DNA of 64,000 nt from Winogradskyella psychrotolerans. GTDB lineage: Bacteria; Bacteroidota; Bacteroidia; Flavobacteriales; Flavobacteriaceae. Positions 1 through 8,765 of this stretch are shown here, piece by piece. Every line of letters starts with the position of its first letter. The stretch's first letter is position 1. Under the pieces are notes generated by a model, which saw only the letters and a program-made list of their open reading frames with translations, was not told where the DNA came from and ran no database searches. A program made the translations under genes and the position numbers. The stretch spans positions 248,001-312,000 of the forward strand of contig NZ_JAHKPS010000028.1 in NCBI RefSeq assembly GCF_018860565.1, in the 5' to 3' direction.

Positions 1-681
1 AAAGATGTCTTAGAAATTGGTCCAGGAATGGGTGTATTAACGAAGTACCTTTTAAAAAAAGATACCACTACACATGTTATTGAAATTGACACAGAGTCTG
101 TAGACTACCTAAAAAACAATTACTTAAACCTTGCCGATAGAATTATTGAAAAAGATTTTTTAAAATACGATTTAAACCTTGTTTTTAAAGACAAACCTTT
201 TGCTATTATTGGTAACTTCCCATACAACATATCCTCTCAAATACTCTTTAAGACCTTAGAATTAAGACATCAAATCCCTGAGTTTTCAGGTATGTTTCAA
301 AAAGAAGTTGCACTACGTATTTGCTCTAAAGAAGGTTCAAAAGTTTATGGTATTTTATCAGTGTTAACCCAAGCGTTTTACAATGCAGACTATTTATTTA
401 CAGTTCCTCCAACCGTTTTTAATCCTCCACCAAAGGTAGATTCTGGAGTATTATTATTAAAACGAAAAGAAAATTACACGTTACCTTGTGACGAAAAACT
501 ATTTTTTAGAGTTGTAAAAACAGGTTTTCAACAACGCAGAAAAACATTACGCAACAGTTTAAAAACATTCAATCTGTCGGATAATTTAAAAGCAAATACT
601 ATATTTGGGCAGCGACCAGAGCAATTAAGTGTTTCTCAGTTTATTGAACTGACTTCACTTATTGAAAATGATATAAATTAA
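1..681 (+). CDS. rsmA: 16S rRNA adenine dimethyltransferase RsmA/KsgA (5' end outside window)
   Basis: RsmA dimethylates two adjacent adenines in the 3' hairpin of 16S rRNA using S-adenosylmethionine, a late step of small-subunit assembly. The reading frame is open from base 1, so the first codons lie upstream of the window. The visible 226 residues hold the SAM-binding motif I (LEIGPGMG, residues 4-11), an acidic SAM contact in IEID, and the catalytic NFPYNISS motif near residues 72-79. The C-terminal helical domain includes the [12 protein letters not shown] segment typical of KsgA. About 40 residues are missing relative to the usual length of about 260-270. mgtE follows after a 90-base spacer with an imperfect palindromic repeat. 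Confidence 0.96.
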   Translation, partial: KDVLEIGPGMGVLTKYLLKKDTTTHVIEIDTESVDYLKNNYLNLADRIIEKDFLKYDLNLVFKDKPFAIIGNFPYNISSQILFKTLELRHQIPEFSGMFQKEVALRICSKEGSKVYGILSVLTQAFYNADYLFTVPPTVFNPPPKVDSGVLLLKRKENYTLPCDEKLFFRVVKTGFQQRRKTLRNSLKTFNLSDNLKANTIFGQRPEQLSVSQFIELTSLIENDIN

Positions 682-686
682 TTGTA

Positions 687-755
687 ATTGCGAGTATTGC
701 GAAGCAATCTATCTCTCTATTAAAAAAAGATTGTTACGCCTTTTATCCTCGCAAT
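687..755. repeat. Imperfect palindromic intergenic repeat
   Basis: The outer arms ATTGCGAG (687-694) and CTCGCAAT (748-755) are perfect inverted copies. The inner arms AGCAATCT (703-710) and AGATTGTT (728-735) pair with one mismatch. It lies between rsmA and mgtE and resembles the short cgaagcaatct-type repeats scattered in flavobacterial genomes. The T content after the arms is too low for a clear intrinsic terminator. Confidence 0.6.
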
Positions 756-770
756 CAAGGAAAGCATTAA

Positions 771-2144
771 GTGGAAGACATCCAAGAAAACATACAATTT
801 CAGCTTACAGATGAACTTATTGAAAAGGTAGAAATCCTTGTCGAAGATCAAAATGACAAAGATTTAAAAGCTTTATTAAATGAGTATCACCATGCAGATA
901 TTGCCGAAATTCTAGATGAATTAGATTTAGAAGACGCGGTTTATGTCATAAAACTTCTAGATTCTGAAACCACTTCAGAAATCCTAATGGAACTCGATGA
1001 GGACATTAGAGAAAAAGTACTTAAAAATCTTTCTACCAAAGAAATTGCTGAAGAGGTTGAAGAACTAGATACCGATGATGCGGCAGATATGATTGCCGAG
1101 CTTCCTGAAGAAAGGCAAGCAGAAGTTATCTCCCAAATAGAAGATGACGAACACAGAGAGGAAATCCAAGAACTTTTGGCCTACGATGAAGACACTGCAG
1201 GTGGACTCATGGCGAAAGAATTAGTAAAAGTTTACGAAACTTGGACTGTTGCAGGTTGCCTACGTCGTATTAGAGGACAAGCCAAAGACGTTACAAGAGT
1301 ACACTCAGTTTACGTAGTAGATAAGCAAGACAAACTTATTGGCAGATTATCTTTAAAAGATTTAATCATTTCTAAAAGCGACCAAAAAATAGCAGATATA
1401 GCTAAAGATAATGTGGACTGGGTTCATGTTAATGACGATGTAGAAGATGTTGCCAAAGTAATGGCAAAATATGATTTAGAAGCCATTCCTGTTGTTAATG
1501 ACAATCAAACTTTAGTAGGTAGAATTACTATTGATGATATTATTGATGTTATAAGAGAAGAAGCAGATAAAGATTACCAATTAGCGGCTGGTATTTCGCA
1601 AGATGTTGAAGCAGATGACAGCATTTTTAAATTAACAAAAGCACGACTACCTTGGTTGTTTATTGGTATGTTTGGCGGACTTGGAGCTGCTAGTATTATT
1701 GAACAGTTTAATGACAATATGGGCAATTTTATTGTATTGCTTAGTTTTGTGCCGTTAATTCAAGCTACTGCGGGTAATGTTGGTGTGCAATCTTCGGCTA
1801 TTGTAGTTCAAGGTATAGCCAATGGTACTATAGATGGTAAAATCTTAAAACGATTATTTAAAGAATTTTTACTAGGTTTGGTCAATGGTGTCGCAATTTC
1901 ACTTGTTGCCATTCTTATCACACATTTTATATTTGGAACTCCATATATAGTATCTATAACCATAAGTATTGCGTTAATTGCTGTAATTATTATGGCTGCT
2001 ATTATTGGCACATTTATTCCTATTTTTTTAGACAAAAGAGGTATTGATCCGGCTGTTGCAACAGGCCCATTTATTACCACAAGTAATGATGTTTTTGGTA
2101 TATTAATTTACTTCTTAATAGCGAAATTGATTTTAGGAATTTAA
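771..2144 (+). CDS. mgtE: Magnesium transporter MgtE
   Basis: MgtE is a dimeric inner-membrane Mg2+ channel gated by cytosolic Mg2+ sensing. The 457 residues follow the family order: an acidic helical N domain (about 1-135, rich in LDELDLEDA and DTDDAADMIAELP motifs), two CBS domains (about 140-265), a plug helix, and five membrane helices from about residue 290 to the end. The helices include the pore segment near PFITTSNDVFG. Length matches the family (about 450). Translation appears to begin at GTG (771), because the preceding bases hold no in-frame ATG and the protein starts normally with MEDIQENIQ. It stands between rsmA and a dehydrogenase on the same strand with short spacers. Confidence 0.95.
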   Translation: MEDIQENIQFQLTDELIEKVEILVEDQNDKDLKALLNEYHHADIAEILDELDLEDAVYVIKLLDSETTSEILMELDEDIREKVLKNLSTKEIAEEVEELDTDDAADMIAELPEERQAEVISQIEDDEHREEIQELLAYDEDTAGGLMAKELVKVYETWTVAGCLRRIRGQAKDVTRVHSVYVVDKQDKLIGRLSLKDLIISKSDQKIADIAKDNVDWVHVNDDVEDVAKVMAKYDLEAIPVVNDNQTLVGRITIDDIIDVIREEADKDYQLAAGISQDVEADDSIFKLTKARLPWLFIGMFGGLGAASIIEQFNDNMGNFIVLLSFVPLIQATAGNVGVQSSAIVVQGIANGTIDGKILKRLFKEFLLGLVNGVAISLVAILITHFIFGTPYIVSITISIALIAVIIMAAIIGTFIPIFLDKRGIDPAVATGPFITTSNDVFGILIYFLIAKLILGI

Positions 2145-2187
2145 GCCCCTAAAAACATCTAAATATTAAAAATCTGCTTAAACTAGT

Positions 2188-3132
2188 ATGACTATGAAAG
2201 TACTACACCTAGACTCTAATCACCCTTTACTTATAAAACAACTTAACGCGTTAGGATTTACCAATCACGAAGATTACAAAGCCTCAAAATCTGAAATTGA
2301 AGCCAAAATTTCCGAATATGATGGCATGATTATTCGCAGTCGCTTTAGTATTGATAAGGCTTTTTTAGATGCCGCAACAAACCTAAAATTTATAGGACGT
2401 GTTGGAGCAGGATTAGAAAACATAGATTGTGATTATGCCAAAAAAAAAGGCATTCATCTCATTTCTGCCCCAGAAGGCAATAGAAATGCTGTTGGCGAAC
2501 ATGCTTTAGGAATGTTATTATCCCTATTTAATAAATTAAATAAAGCAGACAGAGAAGTTAGACAAGGCCAATGGTTACGAGAAGAAAACCGTGGGTTAGA
2601 ATTAGACGGAAAAACTGTTGGACTCATTGGCTATGGAAATATGGGTAAAGCCTTTGCAAAAAAATTAAAAGGCTTTGATGTAGAAGTATTATGCCATGAT
2701 ATAAAAACAGGTGTTGGAGATGCCAATGCTAAACAAGTTATTTTAGAAGAGTTAAAAGCCAAAGTAGACGTATTAAGCCTTCATACACCACAAACTGCAT
2801 TAACGTTAAACATGGTTAATTCAGAATTTATAAATGGATTTAAAAAACCCTTTTGGCTAATAAACACAGCACGCGGAAAAAGTGTAGTCACAGAAGATAT
2901 AGTATCAGCTTTAAAATCTGGACAACTATTAGGTGCAGGATTAGATGTTTTAGAATACGAAAAATCATCTTTTGAAAATTTATTTTCTTCAAACACCATC
3001 CCAGAGGCCTTTCAATATTTAATAGAATCAGAAAATGTTCTTCTCTCTCCTCATGTGGCAGGTTGGACTGTTGAAAGCAATATAAAACTAGCACAAACCA
3101 TTGTAGATAAAATTAAAGCAAAATTTTACTAA
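2188..3132 (+). CDS. D-2-hydroxyacid dehydrogenase, 3-phosphoglycerate dehydrogenase-like
   Basis: This is an NAD-dependent D-2-hydroxyacid dehydrogenase of 314 residues. The Rossmann dinucleotide motif GYGNMG is at 148-153. The catalytic Arg lies in NTARG (Arg229), an acid follows in LDVLEYE, and the catalytic His is in SPHVAGWT (His289). It resembles the short form of serine-pathway phosphoglycerate dehydrogenase without an ACT domain. Substrate cannot be fixed from sequence, and other hydroxyacids are possible. ATG at 2188 or at 2194, two codons on, could both serve; neither has a Shine-Dalgarno sequence. It follows mgtE by 43 bases and may share its transcript. Confidence 0.88.
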   Translation: MTMKVLHLDSNHPLLIKQLNALGFTNHEDYKASKSEIEAKISEYDGMIIRSRFSIDKAFLDAATNLKFIGRVGAGLENIDCDYAKKKGIHLISAPEGNRNAVGEHALGMLLSLFNKLNKADREVRQGQWLREENRGLELDGKTVGLIGYGNMGKAFAKKLKGFDVEVLCHDIKTGVGDANAKQVILEELKAKVDVLSLHTPQTALTLNMVNSEFINGFKKPFWLINTARGKSVVTEDIVSALKSGQLLGAGLDVLEYEKSSFENLFSSNTIPEAFQYLIESENVLLSPHVAGWTVESNIKLAQTIVDKIKAKFY

Positions 3133-3161
3133 ATTTATAACAGTGTTAAATCTAAAATCAA

Positions 3162-3617
3162 ATGACATCAACAGCAACTACTCCCGAAGAATATATTACA
3201 CAACTTCCCAAAGATCGGAAAGCACCAATTACCAAACTAAATGAACTCATAAAGAAACACATGCCTGAGGGACTAGAAGCGGGTATAAGTTATGGTATGT
3301 TAGGTTATTATGTACCAAAATCTATTTATCCTGATGGTTACCATTGTAAGCCTTTTCCGCCTTTGTCTTTTATAAATTTGGCTTCACAAAAAAACTTTAT
3401 TGCACTTTACCATTCCGGTATGTATGCCAAAAAGGAATTATACGATTGGTTTGTAGCAGAATATCCTAAACATTGCAAATACAAATTAGATATGGGGAAA
3501 AGCTGCGTGCGTTTTAAAAAAATAGATGATATTCCTTATAATTTAATAGAAGAACTATTAGGCAAAATGTCTGTTGAAGAATGGATTAGCATTTATGAAA
3601 ATACGATAAAAAAATAA
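3162..3617 (+). CDS. DUF1801 (YdhG-like) domain protein
   Basis: A small soluble protein of 151 residues resembling the DUF1801/YdhG fold. The N-terminal helix EEYITQLPKDRKAPITKL is followed by the family-like GISYGMLGYY and FINLASQKNFIALYHSG segments, then the basic CKYKLDMGKSCVRFKK stretch. Members are small alpha/beta proteins of unknown function, sometimes compared with iron chaperones such as frataxin. No signal peptide or membrane helix is seen. It sits 29 bases after the dehydrogenase and before a VOC protein, both probably housekeeping neighbours. The family call is good; the function is unknown. Confidence 0.8.
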   Translation: MTSTATTPEEYITQLPKDRKAPITKLNELIKKHMPEGLEAGISYGMLGYYVPKSIYPDGYHCKPFPPLSFINLASQKNFIALYHSGMYAKKELYDWFVAEYPKHCKYKLDMGKSCVRFKKIDDIPYNLIEELLGKMSVEEWISIYENTIKK

Positions 3618-3641
3618 CATATAAAATACAGGATTTCAATA

Positions 3642-3667
3642 GCTGAAATTCTGAAATAAATTCAGGA
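3642..3667. repeat. Small intergenic repeat with CTGAA-ATAAA-TTCAG hairpin
   Basis: CTGAA (3651-3655) and TTCAG (3661-3665) form a short hairpin just before the ATG of the next gene. The wording resembles the common flavobacterial intergenic repeat carrying tctgaa...ttcagga. An adjacent TTTCA/TGAAA pair lies upstream. Its function is unknown. Confidence 0.45.
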
Positions 3668-3671
3668 TAAA

Positions 3672-4058
3672 ATGAAAAAAAGAGTTACGGGAATTGGCGG
3701 ACTATTCTTTAAAACCAAAGATCCAAAAGCAGCAAAAGATTGGTATAAAAAACATCTTGGTTTTAATACAGACGATTATGGTTCTACTTTTTGGTGGAAA
3801 GACAAAGAAGGAAAAGACTGCTCAACACAATGGAGTCCGTTTGCAGAAGACACTAAATATTTTGAACCGTCAAAAAAAGACTTTATGTTTAACTATAGAG
3901 TTGAAAATTTAGAAGCGCTTTTAAAGGTTCTAAAAACTGAAGGAGTAACTATTGTTGGTGATATGGAGACTTATGATTACGGGAAATTTGCATGGATTTT
4001 AGATAATGAAGGCAATAAGATTGAATTATGGGAACCTATTGATGCTGCTTTTCAGTAA
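3672..4058 (+). CDS. VOC-superfamily (glyoxalase-like) protein
   Basis: A 128-residue protein of the vicinal oxygen chelate fold. The two beta-alpha-beta-beta-beta modules are seen as GIGGLFFKTKDPKAAKDWY at the N-terminus and a second half ending in DNEGNKIELWEP, the usual glyoxalase signature with the metal-ligand Glu in IELW. Such proteins isomerise or cleave small molecules or bind antibiotics, and substrate cannot be told here. It is cytosolic with no signal. It follows the DUF1801 gene with a 54-base spacer holding a small repeat. Confidence 0.85.
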   Translation: MKKRVTGIGGLFFKTKDPKAAKDWYKKHLGFNTDDYGSTFWWKDKEGKDCSTQWSPFAEDTKYFEPSKKDFMFNYRVENLEALLKVLKTEGVTIVGDMETYDYGKFAWILDNEGNKIELWEPIDAAFQ

Positions 4059-4131
4059 TTCATATTTGTTTTTTTACTAAATTTAACGTTTTAACTTTTA
4101 TACCAAATACTAACCTCTAAAACGATTAAAA

Positions 4132-4611
4132 ATGTCAGATGATAATAAAAATTTAAGTGATGACCTAGATGATATGATAGGTGATGCTAAAGAAGGAGCA
4201 AAAAAAGCAGGAGATAAAATAAGTCAAAAAGCTAGCGAATTCTCAGAAGATGCTAAAGAGTTTGGTCGTGATGCCAAAGAAGCAGCTAGTGAATTTGCTG
4301 ATGATGCTAAACAAGTATTCAGTGATGGTAAAAATGTTGGCATTATTGCTCATATGACCTTTATTGGCTGGATAATAGCTATTGTAATGAATAGTAGTAA
4401 TAAAACCGAATTTGGTTCTTTCTACATAAGACAGATGTTAGGCTTAGTTATAATTGCTATAGTTACATCATGGATTCCAATTATAAATTTAATCATGTGG
4501 CTTGTCTTACTTGTAGCATGGATTATGAGTGTAATTGCCGCTTTAGGTGGTGAAATGAAACCAACATTTTTATTTGGTAAACAATTTCAAGAATGGTTTA
4601 AAGGCCTTTAA
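4132..4611 (+). CDS. Small membrane protein with charged coiled N-terminus and DUF4870-like membrane part
   Basis: The 159-residue protein has two parts. Residues 1-70 are highly charged and predicted helical with repeated DAKE/DAKEF elements (EDAKEFGRDAKEA, EFADDAKQ), as in stress-type CsbD/LEA-like proteins. Residues 72-150 hold about three hydrophobic helices (IIAHMTFIGWIIAIVM, MLGLVIIAIVTSWIPII, LIMWLVLLVAWIMSVIAAL) resembling the DUF4870/Tic20-like family. The C-terminus reads FLFGKQFQEWF. A strong hairpin follows at once, so it is the last gene of its transcript. Function is unknown; an envelope role is inferred only from topology. Confidence 0.72.
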   Translation: MSDDNKNLSDDLDDMIGDAKEGAKKAGDKISQKASEFSEDAKEFGRDAKEAASEFADDAKQVFSDGKNVGIIAHMTFIGWIIAIVMNSSNKTEFGSFYIRQMLGLVIIAIVTSWIPIINLIMWLVLLVAWIMSVIAALGGEMKPTFLFGKQFQEWFKGL

Positions 4612-4620
4612 AAATATTAA

Positions 4621-4652
4621 AACCCAGAATGTTAATTCTGGGTTTTCTTTTT
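4621..4652. terminator. Bidirectional intrinsic terminator
   Basis: A perfect 10-bp stem, AACCCAGAAT (4621-4630) with ATTCTGGGTT (4635-4644), has a GTTA loop and a following T-rich run. It lies between convergent genes ending at 4611 (+) and 4657 (-) and can serve both. Confidence 0.85.
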
Positions 4653-4656
4653 AGCA

Positions 4657-5676
4657 TTAGTTTTCACTTTTATTAAATCTATAATCCAAAGGCAGAGTAT
4701 CGCCAACACGTTGGTTGCCCATAACTCCACTAAAATAGACTCCAACAATTGGAGAATAATTGCCATACTTGTCTACATTGAATTTAGGAACAGATGTCTG
4801 TATCACTGAGCCTTGATCAATTTTATAATAAATATCCAATTTCTCTTTTAACATAACCGTTTTATAACCAAACGCATCTGTATCATAAATAGTAAAAAAA
4901 TCATAAGGATTAACCGTAAAACGCTTTTGGGCAAACATATAACCATCCTCATCTAAAGACCCATGAAAAAGTGCTCGCATGAAGTGTTGTACAGATCCCT
5001 TAAAAGCATGGTCTCGGTGTTTTATTGTTTTAGATTTTTCAGATTTATTTAAATCTTTATAAAATGAAGTCCCAAAATAGACCACAGAATGTGTAGTAAA
5101 TGTTTTGGTTTCTAGATTTACATATTTAAAGTTGACTTCAAAATCTGCAAGATCATAAGAGATTTCATATTGCAATGCCTTGTTTTTAATCTTAAGCACA
5201 GCATTTGAGCTTACGTATAAAGCTTTATTACTTTTATCATACTTTAAGACTAAGTCATCTTCATTTACTATTTTACAAGACTTACCAAACTCAGATGTTC
5301 CTAAAAATTCCTTTCTAAAAAGACGTAATTTTTGTCGTCTAGTTAAACCATCATCATATTCAATAAGCACTTCACTTAAAGCGTTATCTGCTTCAACGAG
5401 CTCTATAGTAATATTGTTTTGACTTCTATAATCGGAAATAAAAACTTTTTCATAGCCTAAATAAGAAATAACTAAAGTAGATTGTACAACGTCTGTATAA
5501 ACTATTGAAAACACTCCATTGCTATCTGTCGTTGTACCTATTGTGGTATTATCAAAATATACAGCAGCAGTTTCAATAGGTTGTTGTGTTATTTTATCTA
5601 CAACACGCCCTGTAAACGTTTGCGACACACAAAATAAAGGTAAAAGAAAAATAATTAGATAAGTTTTACTTATCAT
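4657..5676 (-). CDS. Exported carboxypeptidase-regulatory-like domain protein
   Basis: The 339-residue protein starts with a signal peptide (MISKTYLIIFLLPLFCVSQ). A carboxypeptidase D regulatory-like beta-sandwich follows at about 20-105, seen as FTGRVVDKITQQPIETAAV and GTTTDSNGVFSI, the form also found at the start of TonB-dependent receptors. The remainder, about 110-339, has no motif I recognise and is not a TonB barrel in length. Location is probably periplasm or outer surface. Its start overlaps the end of the upstream acyltransferase by 11 bases, so it is the last gene of the 9241-4657 operon. Function is unknown. Confidence 0.78.
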   Translation of the reverse strand: MISKTYLIIFLLPLFCVSQTFTGRVVDKITQQPIETAAVYFDNTTIGTTTDSNGVFSIVYTDVVQSTLVISYLGYEKVFISDYRSQNNITIELVEADNALSEVLIEYDDGLTRRQKLRLFRKEFLGTSEFGKSCKIVNEDDLVLKYDKSNKALYVSSNAVLKIKNKALQYEISYDLADFEVNFKYVNLETKTFTTHSVVYFGTSFYKDLNKSEKSKTIKHRDHAFKGSVQHFMRALFHGSLDEDGYMFAQKRFTVNPYDFFTIYDTDAFGYKTVMLKEKLDIYYKIDQGSVIQTSVPKFNVDKYGNYSPIVGVYFSGVMGNQRVGDTLPLDYRFNKSEN

Positions 5677-7495
5677 GATTATCCATGAATTTACGTTCTA
5701 ACTCAGCTTGGAACTCTTCCATTACTGGTCTAACAGTACTTTCTGGTAGGTCTGCAATTTTTATATACATTAAGCCGTCAACCGCATTATTAAATAAAGG
5801 ATCGACGTTAAATGCAACGAGCTTAGCATTCTGTTTGATATATTTTTTAAGTAAAACGGGTAATCGTAAAGCTCCTGGCTCTACTTCGTCTATAATCTTA
5901 TCAAACTTATTTAAATCGGCTTCTGTTGCATCAAAAACAAAATCCTTATCTGCATCTTGAAGTTTTACTTTAAATTCTTTTTTAGGATGCACATATTGCG
6001 CCACATAAGGATCGTAATAATGAGACTTCATAAATTCAATCATCAAACTTTTAGAAAAGTTAGAAAACTGATTACTTATACTTACTCCTCCTATTAAATA
6101 TTTATGTTCTGGATAACGTAACGTGGTGTGTACAATTCCTTTCCAAAGCAAAAATAAAGGCATTGGTTTTTGTTGGTATTCTTTAATGATAAAAGCACGA
6201 CCCATTTCTATGGATTGGCTCATCATTTTATGTAATTCGGGCTCAAAACGAAATAAGTCTTGCAAGTAAAACCCATCGATTCCAAAACGTTCAAAAATTT
6301 TAGATCCTAAGCCCATTCTATAAGCTCCTGCAATGACATTTTTCTCGTTATCCCATAAAAACATTTGATGGTAGTAAGCATCAAATGTATCTAAATCAAT
6401 AGCTTCATTAGTCCCTTCTCCTACTTCTCTAAATGTAATTTCTCTAAGCCTTCCTATTTCTCTTAAAATATTAGGAATATCTTTAGGAGAGGCTAAAAAC
6501 ACTTCGTAATTTTTGCTTTCTAAAAGCCTACAATCACTTACTCTAAGCTTATCTACCTCAGCAATCATCACTTTTGGTGCAATAGGAGTCACAATACGTT
6601 TGGGTATTTTGGCCACCTTTAATTGTGATTGAATATTATCTAAAATCTTAGGTTTATCTTCAAACGTTTTAGATAACATATACGTTTTTCGCCTTAAAAA
6701 CTCTGAAAATTCGGGAAGACTAGGATGCTCTTTTTGATCTTTTACAGAAATTGCTTTTCCAACTCTAACCTTAATAACACGGCGTTTTTGAGTTAACAAC
6801 TCCGAAGGTAATTTTGCTGTTCTAAGTGTGTCACTTAATTTAGAAAGCCTATAAAACAAACGGCTATTTTTAGCATGAAAATAAATAGGAACTACAGGCA
6901 CTTCTGCTTTCTGAATTAATTTCATAGCCGCAGCTTCCCACTCCTTATCAACCACTAACTTTCCATCTCTATATGTAGAAACCTCTCCTGCTGGAAAAAC
7001 CCCTAACGGGTGCCCTTCTTTTAAATGTAAAATTGCATTTTTAAAACCGGCAATACTGCTTGCCGCATCTTTTCTGCCTTCAAAAGGATTTACAGGCATT
7101 ATATATGGCTTTAGAGGCTCTATACGATGCAATAAAAAATTAGCAATAATTTTAAAATCGCTTCGCTGTTCTATCATTAATTTTAACAGTAAAATACCAT
7201 CAATACCTCCTAATGGGTGATTAGAAATTGTAATGTAAGGCCCTTCTTTAGGCAGACGCTTCATATCTTCTTCAGGTATTTCAAACTTAATCTGAAATTC
7301 ATCCAAGATAGCATCAAGAAATTCTACATTACTAAGGTGTTTATTTCGGTTATAGATTTTATTTAGAGTAGAAATATTAAGCACTTTCATTAATACCCAT
7401 CCCAAAAAAGTACCTAAGAATCCATACTTATCAGCATGGATTGCTTTAGCGACTTCCTTAGCGGTTACTAAACCAGTATCAGACGATTTCCCCAT
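5666..7495 (-). CDS. olsF: Bifunctional acyltransferase, OlsF/GlsF type (PlsC-like plus OlsB-like)
   Basis: The 609 residues join two acyltransferase domains. Residues about 85-280 are PlsC-like, with the HX4D catalytic box NHPLGGID (92-99) and the FPAGEVS substrate box (167-173). Residues about 310-560 are the GNAT-fold domain once called putative hemolysin and related to ornithine N-acyltransferase OlsB (GAYRMGLGSKIF, GFYLQDLF, SIEMGRAFI). Proteins of this architecture in Serratia and Flavobacterium make ornithine or glycine lipids by N-acylation followed by O-acylation. That is family knowledge, and the amino acid used here is not evident. It is cytosolic or membrane-peripheral, and in an operon with an aspartate kinase 19 bases upstream. 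Confidence 0.85.
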   Translation of the reverse strand: MGKSSDTGLVTAKEVAKAIHADKYGFLGTFLGWVLMKVLNISTLNKIYNRNKHLSNVEFLDAILDEFQIKFEIPEEDMKRLPKEGPYITISNHPLGGIDGILLLKLMIEQRSDFKIIANFLLHRIEPLKPYIMPVNPFEGRKDAASSIAGFKNAILHLKEGHPLGVFPAGEVSTYRDGKLVVDKEWEAAAMKLIQKAEVPVVPIYFHAKNSRLFYRLSKLSDTLRTAKLPSELLTQKRRVIKVRVGKAISVKDQKEHPSLPEFSEFLRRKTYMLSKTFEDKPKILDNIQSQLKVAKIPKRIVTPIAPKVMIAEVDKLRVSDCRLLESKNYEVFLASPKDIPNILREIGRLREITFREVGEGTNEAIDLDTFDAYYHQMFLWDNEKNVIAGAYRMGLGSKIFERFGIDGFYLQDLFRFEPELHKMMSQSIEMGRAFIIKEYQQKPMPLFLLWKGIVHTTLRYPEHKYLIGGVSISNQFSNFSKSLMIEFMKSHYYDPYVAQYVHPKKEFKVKLQDADKDFVFDATEADLNKFDKIIDEVEPGALRLPVLLKKYIKQNAKLVAFNVDPLFNNAVDGLMYIKIADLPESTVRPVMEEFQAELERKFMDNHDK

Positions 7496-7514
7496 AAAAC
7501 AAATGTAGTAAAGT

Positions 7515-8765
7515 TTATTTAGTTACAATTTGTACTGTTCCTTGCGTTAATTGCTTCAATAATACCTCTTTATCTTTTTCAAGCTCTTTTATAGCAGCAT
7601 CATTATAATGCCTAATGGTATATAGACTTACATTTTCGTGACATGTTACATTGAATTTTGCTTTTAAATGCTGAAGCAATTTTTCTAAATTATCGTATAA
7701 ATTATCTATACAAACAGAAAAACTAATTGCTGAATTCTGAATGACATCAACTTTCATTTTATACAAATGTAATAAACTAAAAATCTCACTAATATTCTCT
7801 TCCATAATATATGAAAAATCTAAAGACGATAAAGAAATTAAAGTCTGATTTTTTTTCACAATAAAACACGGAATCTCAGGAACTAGAGCTTCTCCTTTAC
7901 TAACACATGTACCACTTCCCTCTGGGTTTAAAAAAGATTTTACATACAAAGGGATTTCTTTTCGTTGTAAAGGTTGAAGCGTTTTTGGATGAATTACAGA
8001 GGCTCCATAAAATGCTAATTCAATAGCTTCTCTGTATGAAATTTGATGCAATAATTGTGCATTTTCAAAGTAGCGTGGATCTGCATTTAATACACCTGGT
8101 ACATCTTTCCAAATTGTTACACTATTTGCATTTAAACAATAAGCAAAAATTGCGGCTGTATAATCACTTCCTTCTCTACCTAAAGTTGTTGTAAAGTTAT
8201 TAGAATCACTCCCTAAAAATCCTTGCGTAATATTTAAAATATTTACATCTAAATGAGATAAAATATTAGCTTGGGTTTTTTCCCAATTTACGTTAGAATG
8301 CCTGTAATAATTATCTGTTTTAATAAACTCTCTTACATCTACCCAATTATTCTTTAAACCAATATCATTGAGGTAATGGCTAATAATTGTCGTTGAAATT
8401 AATTCACCAAAACCAATAGTTTGATCATAAACATAATTGTAATCTGGTGATTTATTACTTTTAAAAAATGTATTTAATTCGTCAAAAAGTGCTTTTATAT
8501 CTGAAAACACTTGGTGATTTTCATTTTCAAACAAATCGACCATAATGTCGTTATGACATTTAACAACCTCATGTATTGCACTTTGCAGTTCAGCTTTATT
8601 TTCAAAATAATTTTTGATAACCAATTCCATTCTATTGGTTGTCTTGCCCATTGCAGAGATTACAACTAAAGTGTTATTATAACCTGTAGTTTGCAATACT
8701 TGTGCTAAATTTTTTACACCGTTTGCATCTTTTACCGATGCTCCTCCAAATTTATAAACGCGCAT
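7515..8765 (-). CDS. lysC: Aspartate kinase (monofunctional)
   Basis: Aspartate kinase phosphorylates aspartate, the first step to lysine, threonine, methionine and diaminopimelate. The 416 residues begin with the nucleotide-binding KFGGASVKDA and carry VVISAMGKTTNRM and the aspartate/phosphate loop TTLGREGSDYTAA. The VTIWKDVPGVLNADPR stretch follows, then two weak ACT repeats at the C-terminus (about 300-416) for end-product control. There is no homoserine dehydrogenase domain. The stop overlaps nothing downstream, but its first base coincides with the last base of the acetyltransferase gene upstream (8765), indicating translational coupling. The symbol is given by function; which isozyme it is cannot be told. 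Confidence 0.9.
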   Translation of the reverse strand: MRVYKFGGASVKDANGVKNLAQVLQTTGYNNTLVVISAMGKTTNRMELVIKNYFENKAELQSAIHEVVKCHNDIMVDLFENENHQVFSDIKALFDELNTFFKSNKSPDYNYVYDQTIGFGELISTTIISHYLNDIGLKNNWVDVREFIKTDNYYRHSNVNWEKTQANILSHLDVNILNITQGFLGSDSNNFTTTLGREGSDYTAAIFAYCLNANSVTIWKDVPGVLNADPRYFENAQLLHQISYREAIELAFYGASVIHPKTLQPLQRKEIPLYVKSFLNPEGSGTCVSKGEALVPEIPCFIVKKNQTLISLSSLDFSYIMEENISEIFSLLHLYKMKVDVIQNSAISFSVCIDNLYDNLEKLLQHLKAKFNVTCHENVSLYTIRHYNDAAIKELEKDKEVLLKQLTQGTVQIVTK

